NCBI RefSeq assembly: GCF_910592395.1
Contig: NC_088322.1
Location: 10,969,431-11,033,430, forward strand
Reading direction: 5' to 3'
Origin: Lineus longissimus
Taxonomy: Eukaryota > Nemertea > Pilidiophora > Heteronemertea > Lineidae
Length of the DNA: 64,000 nt
Shown: positions 24,979 through 37,110 of the stretch, in pieces
Numbering within the stretch: position 1 is the stretch's first letter
How the letters are laid out: every line of letters starts with the position of its first letter
Notes under the pieces: model-generated
Told to the model about the DNA's origin: nothing
Seen by the model: the letters and a program-made list of their open reading frames with translations, nothing else
Databases searched by the model: none
Made by a program: the position numbers and the translations under genes

Positions 24979-27391
24979 GTAAGTTGCAAAACAGGATAGT
25001 TGAAGTTACTCGGCAGTGTCGTTGTTACTCCACCCGTACATGTACTGAATACTCGTAGATAATAAGGCCTGGAAGTAACTTTTTGAAAAAACGATCCTCG
25101 CCCTTTCCCTCAGTCACAACCTCAGCACCAAACTTTATATTTACTTTGATTATTATCATTATTATTGCAAGGTGTGATATTGGCATGGTACACCACTCCT
25201 TATCCTTACTATCCAAAATAGTTAGTAGGCCTTAGTTTTAGTTCTTTTTCCAACTGCAACAGCTGCGTCGCTTAATCCCTGTTTTCGTGGACCAGAGGCT
25301 ATATAGTGTCCGGAGATACTGGTTTCAAAGATTTGATAAAGAAGTGAACAGGTTTAAGGATTGCGATATCAAGAAAACTTAAAAGACTCCGGGCGTTGGC
25401 AATGCTAATCTTTCGAAATACGTTTTTCTCTGTTTACTCTGATAAACCGTCTTAGATAATTTTGTTTTGATGCAACATATTGTGTTTTTCATTGCACAGG
25501 GAGACAGATTTACGACACGAATCACTGATAAATCTAAAATATGTCATAAAAAGCGGACCTGAGCCAAGACGGTGAGTACATTCCAATATTGTTTCAATCT
25601 CCATTATATTGCAAGCTGCGTGCTTATACTCATCACGACTACACCACATACATAGAAATAATGGTTTCTGAGATTTAGTTTTTCAGCCAACGCTCATAAA
25701 CACTTCGTACAGATTTTTAAGGAATATATATAATACTTTTCATTGATATCTCTTTCGTGGTTTTTGATTTCCCTGGAAGACTTCTTGGGAGACTCCATTT
25801 CGTTGGCTGAAAAACTAACAAATGAAAATCCCTTTTCAAAAGCTCAAAAAGCTCAAAAAGCTATAGGGCCCGTGTAGCTTTTTGTATACATACATTTACG
25901 TGATTTAGAAAAAAATCAATCCTTTGATTTTCATCAAACTTTGTGGAAGTGTAGTCCTATATCTTTTCAATGTCATAAGTGAAAAATTTGAAAAAGTTCC
26001 AATGATTCTAATGATCAGCTTAGGACCATGGTCGCGGTGTAACTATATGGATTCAGAAAAGTAGGTAACGTAATTCCGGTGTTGCACAGACACTGCCAGG
26101 TACTGGTGTCGAAAGATGCTTGCAAGTAAACAAACGTCAAAAAGGCTAAACCGTACTTGTATCGGCGGCTAATGGATACCAGATCAAACCCCGGATGTCC
26201 GATAACAAGCCGCCAATTCGTATCCTTCCCTGTTTAATTACCCATGCTTTAAATCACGATTGTGCACCACTCATTTCCTTCGCTGTGGCTGGCTCTATTT
26301 CCTAATTTCTTGCTCAGGTGATGAATGAGTCCACGAAATTGAAGAATGTCGTGTTACATTCTGTAGGTTCACGATCAGGTAGTGGGCATGTGGTGTTGCA
26401 GAGGATGTGGTCGGACAGTGTGGTGACACTGACCAAATGGAACATTATATGCCATGAAGAAAAACAGTGCGAAGAGTCGAAGATATATGGAAATGCGCAA
26501 ATGTTCGGTGAGAACGTTGGCTCTGGGCGTACGAAGCCGAATGGGAGTATGTCACACGCAATCATAACCGGGTGTTTGACATTTCAAAAAAAGACCACTC
26601 ACAGCATTTCAAGTGATTAGCACATATCCTTTGACAATACCAACAGCTTTATGCGAGTAGATAACATGGTGCATGGCTGGACATCGGATTTCGGTCCTTG
26701 CGGAAATCATATTGGAAAATATTGCGATGTGGGAGAAAAGGCAAAACGAGCTGCAGAACAAGCATTGAACTTTCAGAACATGCTACTAAACTTACACAAA
26801 GCCTGCAGCTGATGTACTTGACGAATTTCCTCAGGTTGCCAGGGTGGTTGCTTTTATAGCCGGGTGCCGGGTAAAATATTCGGCTGATAACACGGGCTGT
26901 ACAAAGTTCCCGAAAAGAGTTGAAAAAAAAACCCTTCCAGAATCACTTTTATTTCGTGAAGGGTGGCACTGAAATTGCCTCACAGGTGCCAGTGAAATTG
27001 CCTCTCAGGTGCCAGTGAAATTGCCTCTGAGGTTATCTTCTTTCAACATTCTGTGAAGGAAGGCAACAGGAACCTGCTCAATATGTACGGCTGCGGTCCA
27101 GTCATGGACAGTGGTCAGTTTAATCATTAGCGACAGCCCAGACGCTAGTAACTTAAAGGCCATATATCAAGGTTTGAAAACATGCTTGATACTCATGAAA
27201 TATGTTGAGGGTTAAAAAAACAAGATCCCAGACATTAAAAAAATTCTAATAATAAAGTCATTATTTAGTTATTTCAATTTTCAATTTTAAACTATTTGAA
27301 TTTCCCACCACACACAACTTTAGATTAGTTCCACATGTGGCCGCTAGGGATTTTCTGATGACGTAGATCAGGTCAGTCAGAACAAAGCAAT

Positions 27392-27763
27392 ATGGCTTCC
27401 GCATACAGTTCAGAGAGTTAGAGCAGTGAATTTGAGGATGTTTTGGTCGATACAGAAGGATATTTAAACGTTGAGCCGTACATGTTCGAGCCATTAATAT
27501 CACTAGATCATAATGAGAGTGATCATTCGGACGAAAGTGATTAGAATTTGTGGTTAATCAATTTGCATGGCAGACCTGCCGATATAGCAAAGAAGACATT
27601 GATAGACGGTTGCAGATGCATAACATGTATGATTTTTGAACAGACTAATGTTGCACAATATTGTTCCGCCTCGTCTGTGTTGTACCGCCAGTTATGTCAT
27701 GACGCTGAACTACTATTGAAAAGTGACGGTATTATGCACAATCATCTTGACGTGACGATATAA
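27392..27763 (+). pseudogene. Degenerate P2X7-C-terminal-like ORF inside the transposon
   Basis: One frame from ATG 27392 to TAA 27763 is broken by TAG at 27419 and 27542. The start is serine/acidic (SSEFEDVLVD) and leads to EPYMFEPL. The later part has a DGCRCIT and SASSVLYRQLC stretch. This order is like the invertebrate proteins that carry the P2X7 intracellular C-terminal domain, but the usual CxCxxC segment between the two parts is missing, as if deleted. The match is from general resemblance only. Confidence 0.35.
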
Positions 27764-27938
27764 TGCCGTGCAACGTTAGATAGGCCTAGATGTCAGATGA
27801 CAATAATCTGTCATTGACAGTGGCTGTCACTGACACTGACCTGTGTCGCTGTCACCTTGCTTTGGCTGGAACACAAGAAGACACTATGCGGTATCACAGG
27901 CCCCAATAGGGCCTACACATTATGTATAACAACCGACC

Positions 27939-28244
27939 TCAGCAGCCTCGGGCATTAAATGCAATTGACATGGTTGGAACAGCTGTTTTTAACAAGTGGC
28001 ATTTAATATTCAGTTGGATGCAGATATCCGGCTTCATGTGATAATCCGTATCGATAAAGTGATCACTGCAAAGTTTGGCCGAAGGCCCAGGCTTCCAACA
28101 CTCCAAACGTTTGCACTTCCGAATCCACAGCTTCCTCCTCTCTCGTTCAACTGGCTTTGGAAATTCATGAAAATGGGTCCCATCCGTCATTCGATTGTTC
28201 TTTGTGCTATCCTTGACACAATTCGGAGCCACACAATACACCAT
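27939..28244 (-). CDS. THAP zinc-finger protein, transposon-borne
   Basis: A 101-residue ORF that is almost wholly a THAP DNA-binding domain. The C2CH ligands are C4, C9, C59 and H62 (CSDHF), with the conserved FP (28-29), W40 and the closing AVPT (88-91). Ten extra residues follow before TGA. THAP domains bind DNA and often form the N-terminus of P-element or Kolobok-type transposases. This ORF stops just after the domain and lies within TTAA-flanked inverted repeats, so I read it as the surviving N-terminus of a transposase. A spliced downstream part is possible, but I see no good donor before the stop. Confidence 0.75.
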   Translation of the reverse strand: MVYCVAPNCVKDSTKNNRMTDGTHFHEFPKPVERERRKLWIRKCKRLECWKPGPSAKLCSDHFIDTDYHMKPDICIQLNIKCHLLKTAVPTMSIAFNARGC

Positions 28245-31200
28245 AGTGAATGAAACACATTACTTCCAGGTGTGCATAATTAATTAAGGCCCTCCTGCTT
28301 TTATGATTGCGATTGCATGACATGTACAGATAACCTGATCTACATCACAACTTTTGCTGAACCCGCCGCCTGGCTCTAACAAGCCAGTTGCTAGCCTGAT
28401 TAGGTAATCAAGTTGTCAAACACATAATTGGCTATATCTTCAAAATGGATGGAGCTAATTGCATTTGGTTTTCTGTATTGTATAAAGTGTTAGGTACACT
28501 TTTGAAATCGTCTTACAGCAGAAAATGGCAAAAAACCTTGATATATGACCTTTAAAGTGCATCCCCTGATATGAAATGCTAATCAAACACCTGGTGGTTC
28601 CACAGAATACTGGTTTACTTTTGAAACATGTAAACAAAGAGAAATATTCTGAAACCCAACACAATACAGGTATATTCATGGCTATATCTGTTTTCGCTAG
28701 GCCAAAATATCCGAGAAAGAATTTACACATTCATAACATGATCGTTATACCCATGTTATCGATACAAGAAGCCCGAGGAATTAAGGAACATTCAGGCCAC
28801 GAAGTCGAAGGCTAAGAGATAGTCAACATTTTATGATCGTGTGTCGGCTTTCTTGCATTGTAATTTTGATAATTATAGGCAGCGCGTTTGAATACAACGT
28901 CTAAATCATAGTAAAATGACTTCAATTAGAATTTTTTTCTTCAGTGACCTGAGATGAAACGTTACGTAATCCGGCCTACACGCAAGCTTTCATGATGGCA
29001 ATTCAACGCTTATACATTCTGATACACAGTGATTTATAGCACGGTTTTATCTCATGTATATCACGATTTAATTATGATTGCCGTTTTCCTCGACATGTAG
29101 CTCTTCGACATTTTTATCCTTTAATCTGAGTTCCGGTAATTCAATCGTCTTCCTCGCGCAGTACCGGAACTCTATTTTCGGATGACGTCGCTCCATCCCA
29201 TCTTCACTTGGTTGCCACAGCCTCCGAATGGCAGATACCTTCTAGTGATATACGACCTTCAATGAACAAATTGATGAGGAACTTGAAACATGGTTGGAAT
29301 AGTCCGATAAAACCTTTTCAGTTGGAATTATTTACTTAAAACGACACATATTTTTGCAATTTTCCCCCGGAAGTGAGTACGAATCTATGAGAAACGCAAT
29401 GATATGCGCAATGATTTTACAACGTGGAAGCTTATATTGGCATGGAGAGTATGACTGAATAATTATGTTTGTTTGGAGAATGTAATTCAATCTCAAGCAC
29501 ATATTATTATAGTTTAATTAATAATGACACTACATGCTCTGAATAGGATTGTCTGAGATTTGAGCGACGGTGCACCAAACAGGCATTTTAACACCTGACA
29601 AAGCGTTATTCGATTACGATGTATTGAAATAGAGTACATTTTTGAGGTATTCGCGTTTAATTTTCAAGGTAAGTGAAATTTCCCCAAACAAACCAATTCA
29701 AAGCTCCAATTCAAAGCAACGCGTAAAATTTCCTAATTTTCTGATTCTTAATCAAGATCTTATTCAGATTTGTATACGTGTTCAATTTATCTTTACACGA
29801 TTCTTGTAAGATTAAAAGTCTTGACTAAGAATATCACTAACAATTTTGTAAATATTGTGCTTCTATGATATGACGAAACGTAAGAATGATATCAAGATTT
29901 TCGACCTTAGGGGTCACGTGGATGTTGCTTTGTGAATGTTTGTGAACCCAACCCTGGGCGATGCCACATCAAACCAGTAGCCAACCTGCCATACTGGCCA
30001 CTCCACTGTTCTTAGCCAATAGTACAACACATGTTTCACAATTGGCTGGCATGCCTTCAACGGACTGAGTGAGATTATCTCTGTCACGACAGGGGTAGAA
30101 TGACTTGATCAACTACCCGAGAAACTCATGTGCCCATTGAAAGTTTCCGTGACATTTTCGTAATCGCTGGACAGTAACACCGGTAAGAAGCGTCACCATC
30201 TTTTCGGCAATGACGTTGCATATCATGGTAATTGCCTTAAAGTTACGAGAATTAGGGCGTGCACCTGGATAGGCCAATGCTGCGCGTATTTCAGGCCATA
30301 CGAAATTAGATCGTTTAAAAATTTAACGAAGTGGCCTTCGTCCTAATGCAAAACTACTTGGCGCAGTTTAAAATGATGTTGGAATTTCTACTTCCTGTTT
30401 CTTCGATAACCTTCAAGTTGGAAATACATATTTTTTATATACAGTCACACAAACATGGCCCTTTTTTCTGATAGCTTTCTTTCCGGAACCGTGCAAAAGC
30501 ATTGATCGATAACATTTTATTAAGTTATCTCGCTTCTTTATGGTCAGTCGCTCTTGTTGGCGGGCATCTTGTAATGGTCTGTCAAGACATTTGCAAAAAA
30601 TGAGGCATCTTCAGAATCTTCCAAGAATCTTGACCTGTTTTTTTACAGCCTGGTTTAACGGATCGTGATATTGATGACGTGCAAACATGGCAGGTCTGAG
30701 GCAAAATAGCTTACAATGTAGATGCAGGGTGCAACTTTTTCATTCTCAACATTAACAGAATTGTGTGAGTTAAAACTACCCCTTGACTCCAAGGTGATAC
30801 TCAGATGCTATCCTATTCTATTCCACCTGGTTCGATGAACGTGTACGAAAGAACACCTTTTTGAACCTGATGTGCTATGATCCGATTAAGTTACTTTATG
30901 GTTTACGTCAACTATTACAAAAATGAGTGCTGTATCGTGTCAGGCCATGTAATTTTTGTTTAAAGAAAGGTTTAATCTTTGAAATGAAATTTAAAGGAAA
31001 GCCCTCGGGGAGAGTTGAGCTACCATGGCGTTGCGCTCAAAACCAACCAAGGAAAATATCACTTGGCCAGTTTTGTTAATTTCTTTCTTAAAAAGGCTTT
31101 TCGCATTTTTTTTCAAAGCATTGACATTTCGGTAGACAATCCTGTCCAACAACATCAACTATCAACGAGTAGATGATATCCATCGCCAGTGCCACTGTTA

Positions 31201-32819
31201 CACATAACATCTCCCTATGTGATGTTGTGCCGTTGTGCCTCCTGTTGCGATGGTAAGCGTATGATACATATATAAACGTAAGGAGTAGATGCCAGTACAA
31301 TTCAGTGTCAATGTCTCAACAAATTGATCTCCAATTAGTGTCATTTTGCCGTTTTTATCAAGCAAGTGGTTCAATAGTCATGCATTGGTTTACAGCGTTT
31401 ACCAGTTTATTGTACATCTAAACTCGCTACGACTTCACTGCGCATTGCTCGTAATTAATTACTCCTGATTAAAGCAATAACTCCAGTTAATGTTCTAATT
31501 ACTGCATGTAACTATCAAAATAATCTCGCAGATGATTTAATCTATCCGCTACTAATCATATTATTTCGGAAAGAAATCAAAATAATGTGTAAGTTGTGTG
31601 TTTTGATATCCACAAGGAGCGGCGATCACAATATCTTTAAGCTCATCATTACGTAATTATTCTGAAGACGTTTTGCCTGATAATTCGTTCGGAATTGAAT
31701 CAATATAGACTGATAATTAGCTCAATATAGTGGAGGCCATGCGCTGACAACGATTTGTGGTCCCGGCAGCCCTCAGAATATCAGAGATAACAGTATCACG
31801 ATATACCTTCAAGAAATGGTGGGCGTGGTGGTGGGTGCTCAGCAACATGGTTCTTTTTTGAGAAAATCTACCTTCAGAGTCAGTAATGACAACGTTGATG
31901 AGGGGACATTTCAATCAATTAGTTCTGAAAGCCAGTTACACATATCACCGAAAGCAATTAGTCCAGGGAGTCTAAAGCACTGTAATATTAAACGGAGTGA
32001 ACGACTAAATTGTTTATCAGAACATTTAATCAATTTAAAGATCCCATTGCAAACGAGAAGCTTCAGGGGTGGTCCTTTGTTTGAAAAAGTTCGTAACAGA
32101 AATGGTGTATTGTTGCCAAGCCAACGAGAAGGGGATATCGTGTCAGATCAAGCGAATTCAGGATACATTACTAATAAAATCGGGGAAATGGCATATAGCA
32201 AGACTTAATAAGACTAAAAATACAGAAATACTAAAAACTTGTCTTTTTTCAAAAGGTAGGCCTAAATTCCCCTAGTATTTTTTGTTGATCCAATGTAACA
32301 GTATGATTATTGCAAGCAATGTGAAACCACGTTACCTTTGAAGTCCTGAAGGTAAAGAGACACAGATAATTTCATCTACTTACGAAATTTACTATTTTCA
32401 TTGCCGTGCCAGGGCGCGACGTTGGCTAGAACATTATTAAATACCATTTCCTTTTAAGCTTGATAAGCACTACCAAATAAATTGATCTATCAATATAAAA
32501 AATAAACTATATGTGACAAAGATCAAGCAACAACCAACCAGAGGAGCGACAACCATTGCATGAGAGCATATTTATTTTTATTTATCAAAGTTTAGAACCA
32601 AACTAGACATGGTACTGTAATTTGCATGTTTTATTCAAATTGCTGTACATGTAGGCTTACTTGTAACAATTTCAATATCATTGATATTTAGGTGGAACAT
32701 TCAGTGCAAGGTAAAGTCTGTAAGTAACACGAAAAAGAACTGTGCGACACAAATCAATCATGTTATTAAAAAAACACAGGTAGGAATATCAACAGGGAGC
32801 CAGGAGTAGGAAATTAACT

Positions 32820-33060
32820 AGGCCGGGTCTATTTGGCAAGCCGCTCGCCGAACAGGCATCTTTTTTGTCCTGTTTGGAGAGCCGCTTGCCAAACAGCAAT
32901 AAAAAGCCACCCTGTTCGGCCAGCCGGGCTTGCCAAACAGGTAAGAAATCGACCATGTTTGGCGAGCTGGAAGACTTTACTTTAATATTAATGAGTTCGG
33001 CTCTCCATTCAGGACAAGAAAAAGTCGCTGTTTGGTAAGCCGGGCTTGCCAAGTAGTCAC
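32820..33060. repeat. Degenerate hairpin-forming repeats
   Basis: Several copies of GCTTGCCAAACAG and its complement CTGTTTGG alternate over about 240 bases, each pair able to form a stem (for example CTGTTTGGAGAGCC followed by GCTTGCCAAACAG). Unit spacing is irregular. Confidence 0.5.
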
Positions 33061-34865
33061 TTCCAATTAAACTATTAAGCATGAAAATCGCAGTTGGTAG
33101 CCAGTAATCGTGAAGGTACTTTTTACATGCACTTCTCCTTTTGAAGGCTTTGGCGTATAGAAGTGAGGTCCTTCTGAAGAAAAAAAGGAAGAAAAATTAT
33201 CTTGCCTACGGCCCTTTATGTCGAAATGCTTTGATACGGCTGGTGACATTTACTTTACACCATAAGAATAGGCTTAAGGTTTTGTTGTAAAACAGCTGCG
33301 GTTGAAACAAGGAGATGATACAAGTCGGGCCTAGATGAACATAAGGCAGCATAGTTGAGGCGAAGTAGATCATTTCTCATCACAGAACTTGGCGCCATCT
33401 ACTAAGCCAATTAATTTTCGAAAATCTTGATCAAGCATATCATTAAGAAAGTATACCACTAACCTAGTAGAACTCGAATGATAGAGGACAACAAGAATAA
33501 ATTCATGACGTCATAATTTAGTACATGTATTGGCTATCATAGTCTCTATCAATCCTGAAGTATTTGAGGCTTCTAAAATTCAACAGTACTTGTATTTCTC
33601 AAATGAAGGAGAGTTGGGTTTGGCGGCCTATTGCGCTATAAGTGTCGATTCGCTAAGCCTCGTGTGCATGTGATGTCAGCAACTGCTGATGATCTTCATC
33701 AAACTGTTTTGAATAAGGGTCATCAAACCATTTTAAATAAGGCGAGTAGGATCCTGAAACAAATCAAACACTTTCACTACAAAACCATTAAAGATCGTAA
33801 GTCTTTACTTGAAAATACCAAATTAGAGTTATTTGCTTTGCATCTATTGAACTCACTAATATGTAAAAGAACATGAGCCTTGAACATGTCTCATGTTTTT
33901 ATGAACACCCTGTATTTTCCGGAACCAACGTCCGGAGATAATTTTAGACGTACTGACGCATAATCTCGGAAGTGATAAATCACGAGATTTTGCATAATGT
34001 CTTAAATCTTGGCAGTTTAGCAGTTTGGATGATGAGATCTATCAATGTATTTTTTCCTTTGAATTCTATGTATCGTCAATTCTCTTTCGGCACACACGGA
34101 TTAACTTAAAAATTAAAGGCTTGCAAGTTAAAAAAGATGAGAACACAAAGTTAAAAATGGGCCAAATTTTAGCCATTTCTGGCCTATCAATATGATAATG
34201 AATATCCACAACCCACTAATAGACTAGCCTGTCACACCGTAGTTATAGTAACCTCAGCAACGAACTAGAAATATTGCAGACGCATTTGGAATGTGGGGAA
34301 AAGTTGTTTTGCGAGTGTCCACGCTTTATACAAACCTGTTACCTGCTCGCTAAAACACGGCCGGCCGCATCATGATTTATCAGCCGCATTGTCACTTGGT
34401 CAACTAAAATTAATCTGGTGTCGCCAGTTTTCATCCAAACTTGGGTCGCGGTCTTACAACCAAATACCCAAAAGATGGAGTTATTGTAAACCACGCACTG
34501 GTGGTCTAAAATCCAAGTGGCTATAGCTATACTAGTAACAAGTTTTCATCGGCATGTTCAACCCACGATATGACAATTGCCAATAAGTAAACCGATATGT
34601 GTGAAAAGTACTTTCCGTTAGTATATTTATGTCTGTGATTTTTTTTTGAAACGGTATGTTCTATAGTTTTGAGTAATGGTCTCTAGTGTCAGTAGTACTT
34701 ATGTCTATGATAACATGTGTATATCATGTTGACCTTTTGAAAGCATACTTGGAGTCCGATATACTGAGAATATTCCAAATAAACTGTTGATGTCGTCGTT
34801 CATCAGTCAACATGTTCATCCTTGGCAGCGACCCCGTCGCGTTGTTCTACCGTCTGCCTGACCTG

Positions 34866-35100
34866 TGACGTCACCAATCAGGGAAGCGGGAAATGGAGAA
34901 CCTAATGAGGTTACGAACTGGCATGCGTGTCTTGAATGCACGATTCAGTGTTTCACTCCGTGGTGAACATCGTGAACCGCCTAATTGCCATTCGCGAGAA
35001 TTCCCCTCTCCGCCTTCGTCACGTGCGTGCGAGTTTCTCATTCAAATGTACGGCAGCGTTGAAATAATTAGCCTGGTGGGTTTCGTGCAATCAAAATGGC
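34866..35100 (+). promoter_or_regulatory. TATA-less promoter-like stretch
   Basis: CRE TGACGTCA directly followed by CCAAT (34866-34879), then a GC-richer region ending in CAAAATGGCG, a YY1-like initiator. No gene I can recognise follows, so this rests on motifs only. Confidence 0.25.
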
Positions 35101-36852
35101 GTGTTGAATGAAAGGGTGGACTGTTGTTACTCTTCACAATGCGAATGCAAGAGCCTGCTTATTGCCCTACCAGTGAGTGCAATTATTGGCCAGCACTTTG
35201 AGAGACCACGATTTCATTTATCGATATCTGAATTAGCTCACTTGAGAAAAACAAACTGGATGATAGTCGGAGGTGTAGTTGTTTTTAAAAAGTCCGGTGC
35301 GACGCCCGTTAGCACTGACCTAAGTATACTGGTCTTACGATGCGCGATCAGACCGCAGAGGAAACTTCCCAACGGACCTGAAAAACAAATAAGTCACATC
35401 TATTATGATTGACATTTCTAGATATTACCAGTATAACCTGCAAATATAATTCGAGACGAGATATAACCCTGATTTTGCATGACCTGAATTTCGCTTCAGA
35501 TTCCGATCAAGGTCACCTTAGGCACTTTGGCGTTTCTGAAGCAACCGCGGTCATTACGTTATTGCAAGACTACACATGCACAGCTAAGCTCTCCCGGCCG
35601 TAAAGGCTACACGATTTCCCTTTTCATTCATGCCGAGTATACCTTACAGGTCAGAATCTGTGAAGCAATGTCATTCTTGAGTGGCCTACTGATAATAGGG
35701 TACCTACATAGGCGTCAAATGAAAATCATAAAAACTCACCCACTATGCAAGTAAATAGGTACGACACAGACCCAATCATCGCAGTCTCTGCTGGGCTCCT
35801 GCCGAACTGTTCAAGGAACACAACATAGGGCCATACAATAAGCACAGACTGAACGAAAATTGACCGAAAAATTAAGCAAAGACGATTACCCATCCATGTG
35901 TCTCCTCATAAGGGATGCCTTTCGTAGCAGACGACGTGAGGAGTTTCTTTACGACATCTGGAGGTGTCGATTCCTTCTTGATTGAAGGAAGGTCACTGGC
36001 ATCCTCCAATTTGCCCGCATTTGTTTTCATGGTTGAAGAACCGCTGAACCTTTCGCTGCCTATGTCATGACCTTAATGATTGGATCAATGCCGACTATTT
36101 CTGATGAGACGTATGGCCTATTTTTCTTCGTCCTCAAATGATGCATGTTCAGAGTTGCGCAAATAACACCATCATAAGGTCATCTTGCATTACACTAAAA
36201 AAATAGAGGTACATGACCATCAGAAAATCGAAATATGACAGTTTGAGAGTGCGGTTTGAAGTGTTGTGACAGTAAGTTGGATAAATATAGCCGTCCGAAT
36301 AGTTTGCTCTTAACATTTAAAAGCGAAGAGAATTATTCTGAGTGTTCGCCTTTAATAATGTTACAGTCATGACGGTTGTGTTAAGCCGCTCTCTTGAGTT
36401 CACCTCATTAACCATATTCATTTTAGGCATTTGATCTTTAATGCCCTAATTTCTGGGAAGGCCTTAGTATTTTTCATAGGTTTTCTAGAAATCCGAACAT
36501 TCAAGGAAAAGTCGGACAATGTCGGATTTTTGTCGGATTAATCAGAAAAAAGTTAGAGAAACCATTGGGAGTCGGAAAAAGGCTCTTACTAGTGGAAACC
36601 AATGAATTAAACAAATAATCTACTATCGCCCCCGCTTGAGCTTCTGATGAGTTGGGATGTTGGCGTCTCATCGGAGCGGATGCTAGTAATGGCCCTTGGG
36701 ATTGATGTTTTCCAGAGCAATCAGTTGGCACGTGATGTAAAGCGGCTAATGGCGTTTTTTTTGCCACACTTTACTTAATACTCTTGACTAACAGAATACA
36801 ACGTCTCTAAAATATAGGCACGGCATCTTTTATTTCTCAAGGATATATTATA

Positions 36853-36887
36853 AAAAGAGTCATTCCACTTTTGGCATGACTCTTTTT
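36853..36887. repeat. Perfect 12-bp inverted repeat
   Basis: AAAAAGAGTCAT and its exact complement ATGACTCTTTTT are separated by about 11 bases. It looks like a small hairpin; function unknown. Confidence 0.6.
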
Positions 36888-37110
36888 TGTATGACTTACA
36901 TAAATCAATGCAATTGGGGTATCATTTAATGCAGTAGAGATCTGATGCATTGATCAGCCCCGCAGAATGAATTATAAGCATACCACTGTAATAGTAGAAT
37001 ATCGAACCAGTCTAAAATATTTGTTCTTCGTGTTGCTCCTTCTGTCCTTGATGTTGTTTAATGAATTTAGCAAAATCGAAAACGAGTACACTTTGAATCC
37101 CTCAAGATTA

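Larger units (their letters stand above)
19747..27152. other. Long gene-poor spacer
   Basis: No complete gene is supported. It holds tRNA-like fragments (21140, 22540), a 63-bp tandem duplication (23514), a possible signal-peptide exon (24861) and a short 24-bp-period repeat near 26970-27030 (GTGCCAGTGAAATTGCCTCT). Around 24003-24500 on the minus strand, hydrophobic stretches in one frame with a stop resemble the end of a decayed membrane protein, but I could not assign a family. Confidence 0.4.
27157..28551. mobile_element. TTAA-flanked DNA transposon remnant with THAP ORF
   Basis: The left end is TTAA (27153-27156) followed by AGGCCATATATCAAGGTTT; the right end is the inverted match AGGTCATATATCAAGGTTT followed by TTAA (28552-28555). 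The terminal repeats agree at 18 of 19 bases and the TTAA duplication is exact. A TTAA target and a THAP domain are both known for Kolobok-superfamily transposases. The 1395-bp interior holds two ORFs facing each other: a degenerate P2X7-C-terminal-like ORF (+) and an intact THAP ORF (-). No transposase catalytic domain is visible, so it is probably an internally deleted copy. Confidence 0.7.
28556..37110. other. Long gene-poor spacer
   Basis: No gene is supported. ORFs at 31816-32208, 34893-35412 and 35409-35754 lack domains, signal peptides and convincing splice sites. A TATA-less promoter-like stretch is at 34866-35100, with TGACGTCACCAAT and later AAAATGGCG. Degenerate hairpin repeats lie at 32820-33060 and a perfect small hairpin at 36853-36887. 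TTTATT near 36828 is an AATAAA on the minus strand and may end the gene at 37111. Confidence 0.4.

Noticed and set aside
31088-31300. Small secreted Cys peptide on the minus strand
   Set aside because: It has no ATG at the proposed start and no splice support.
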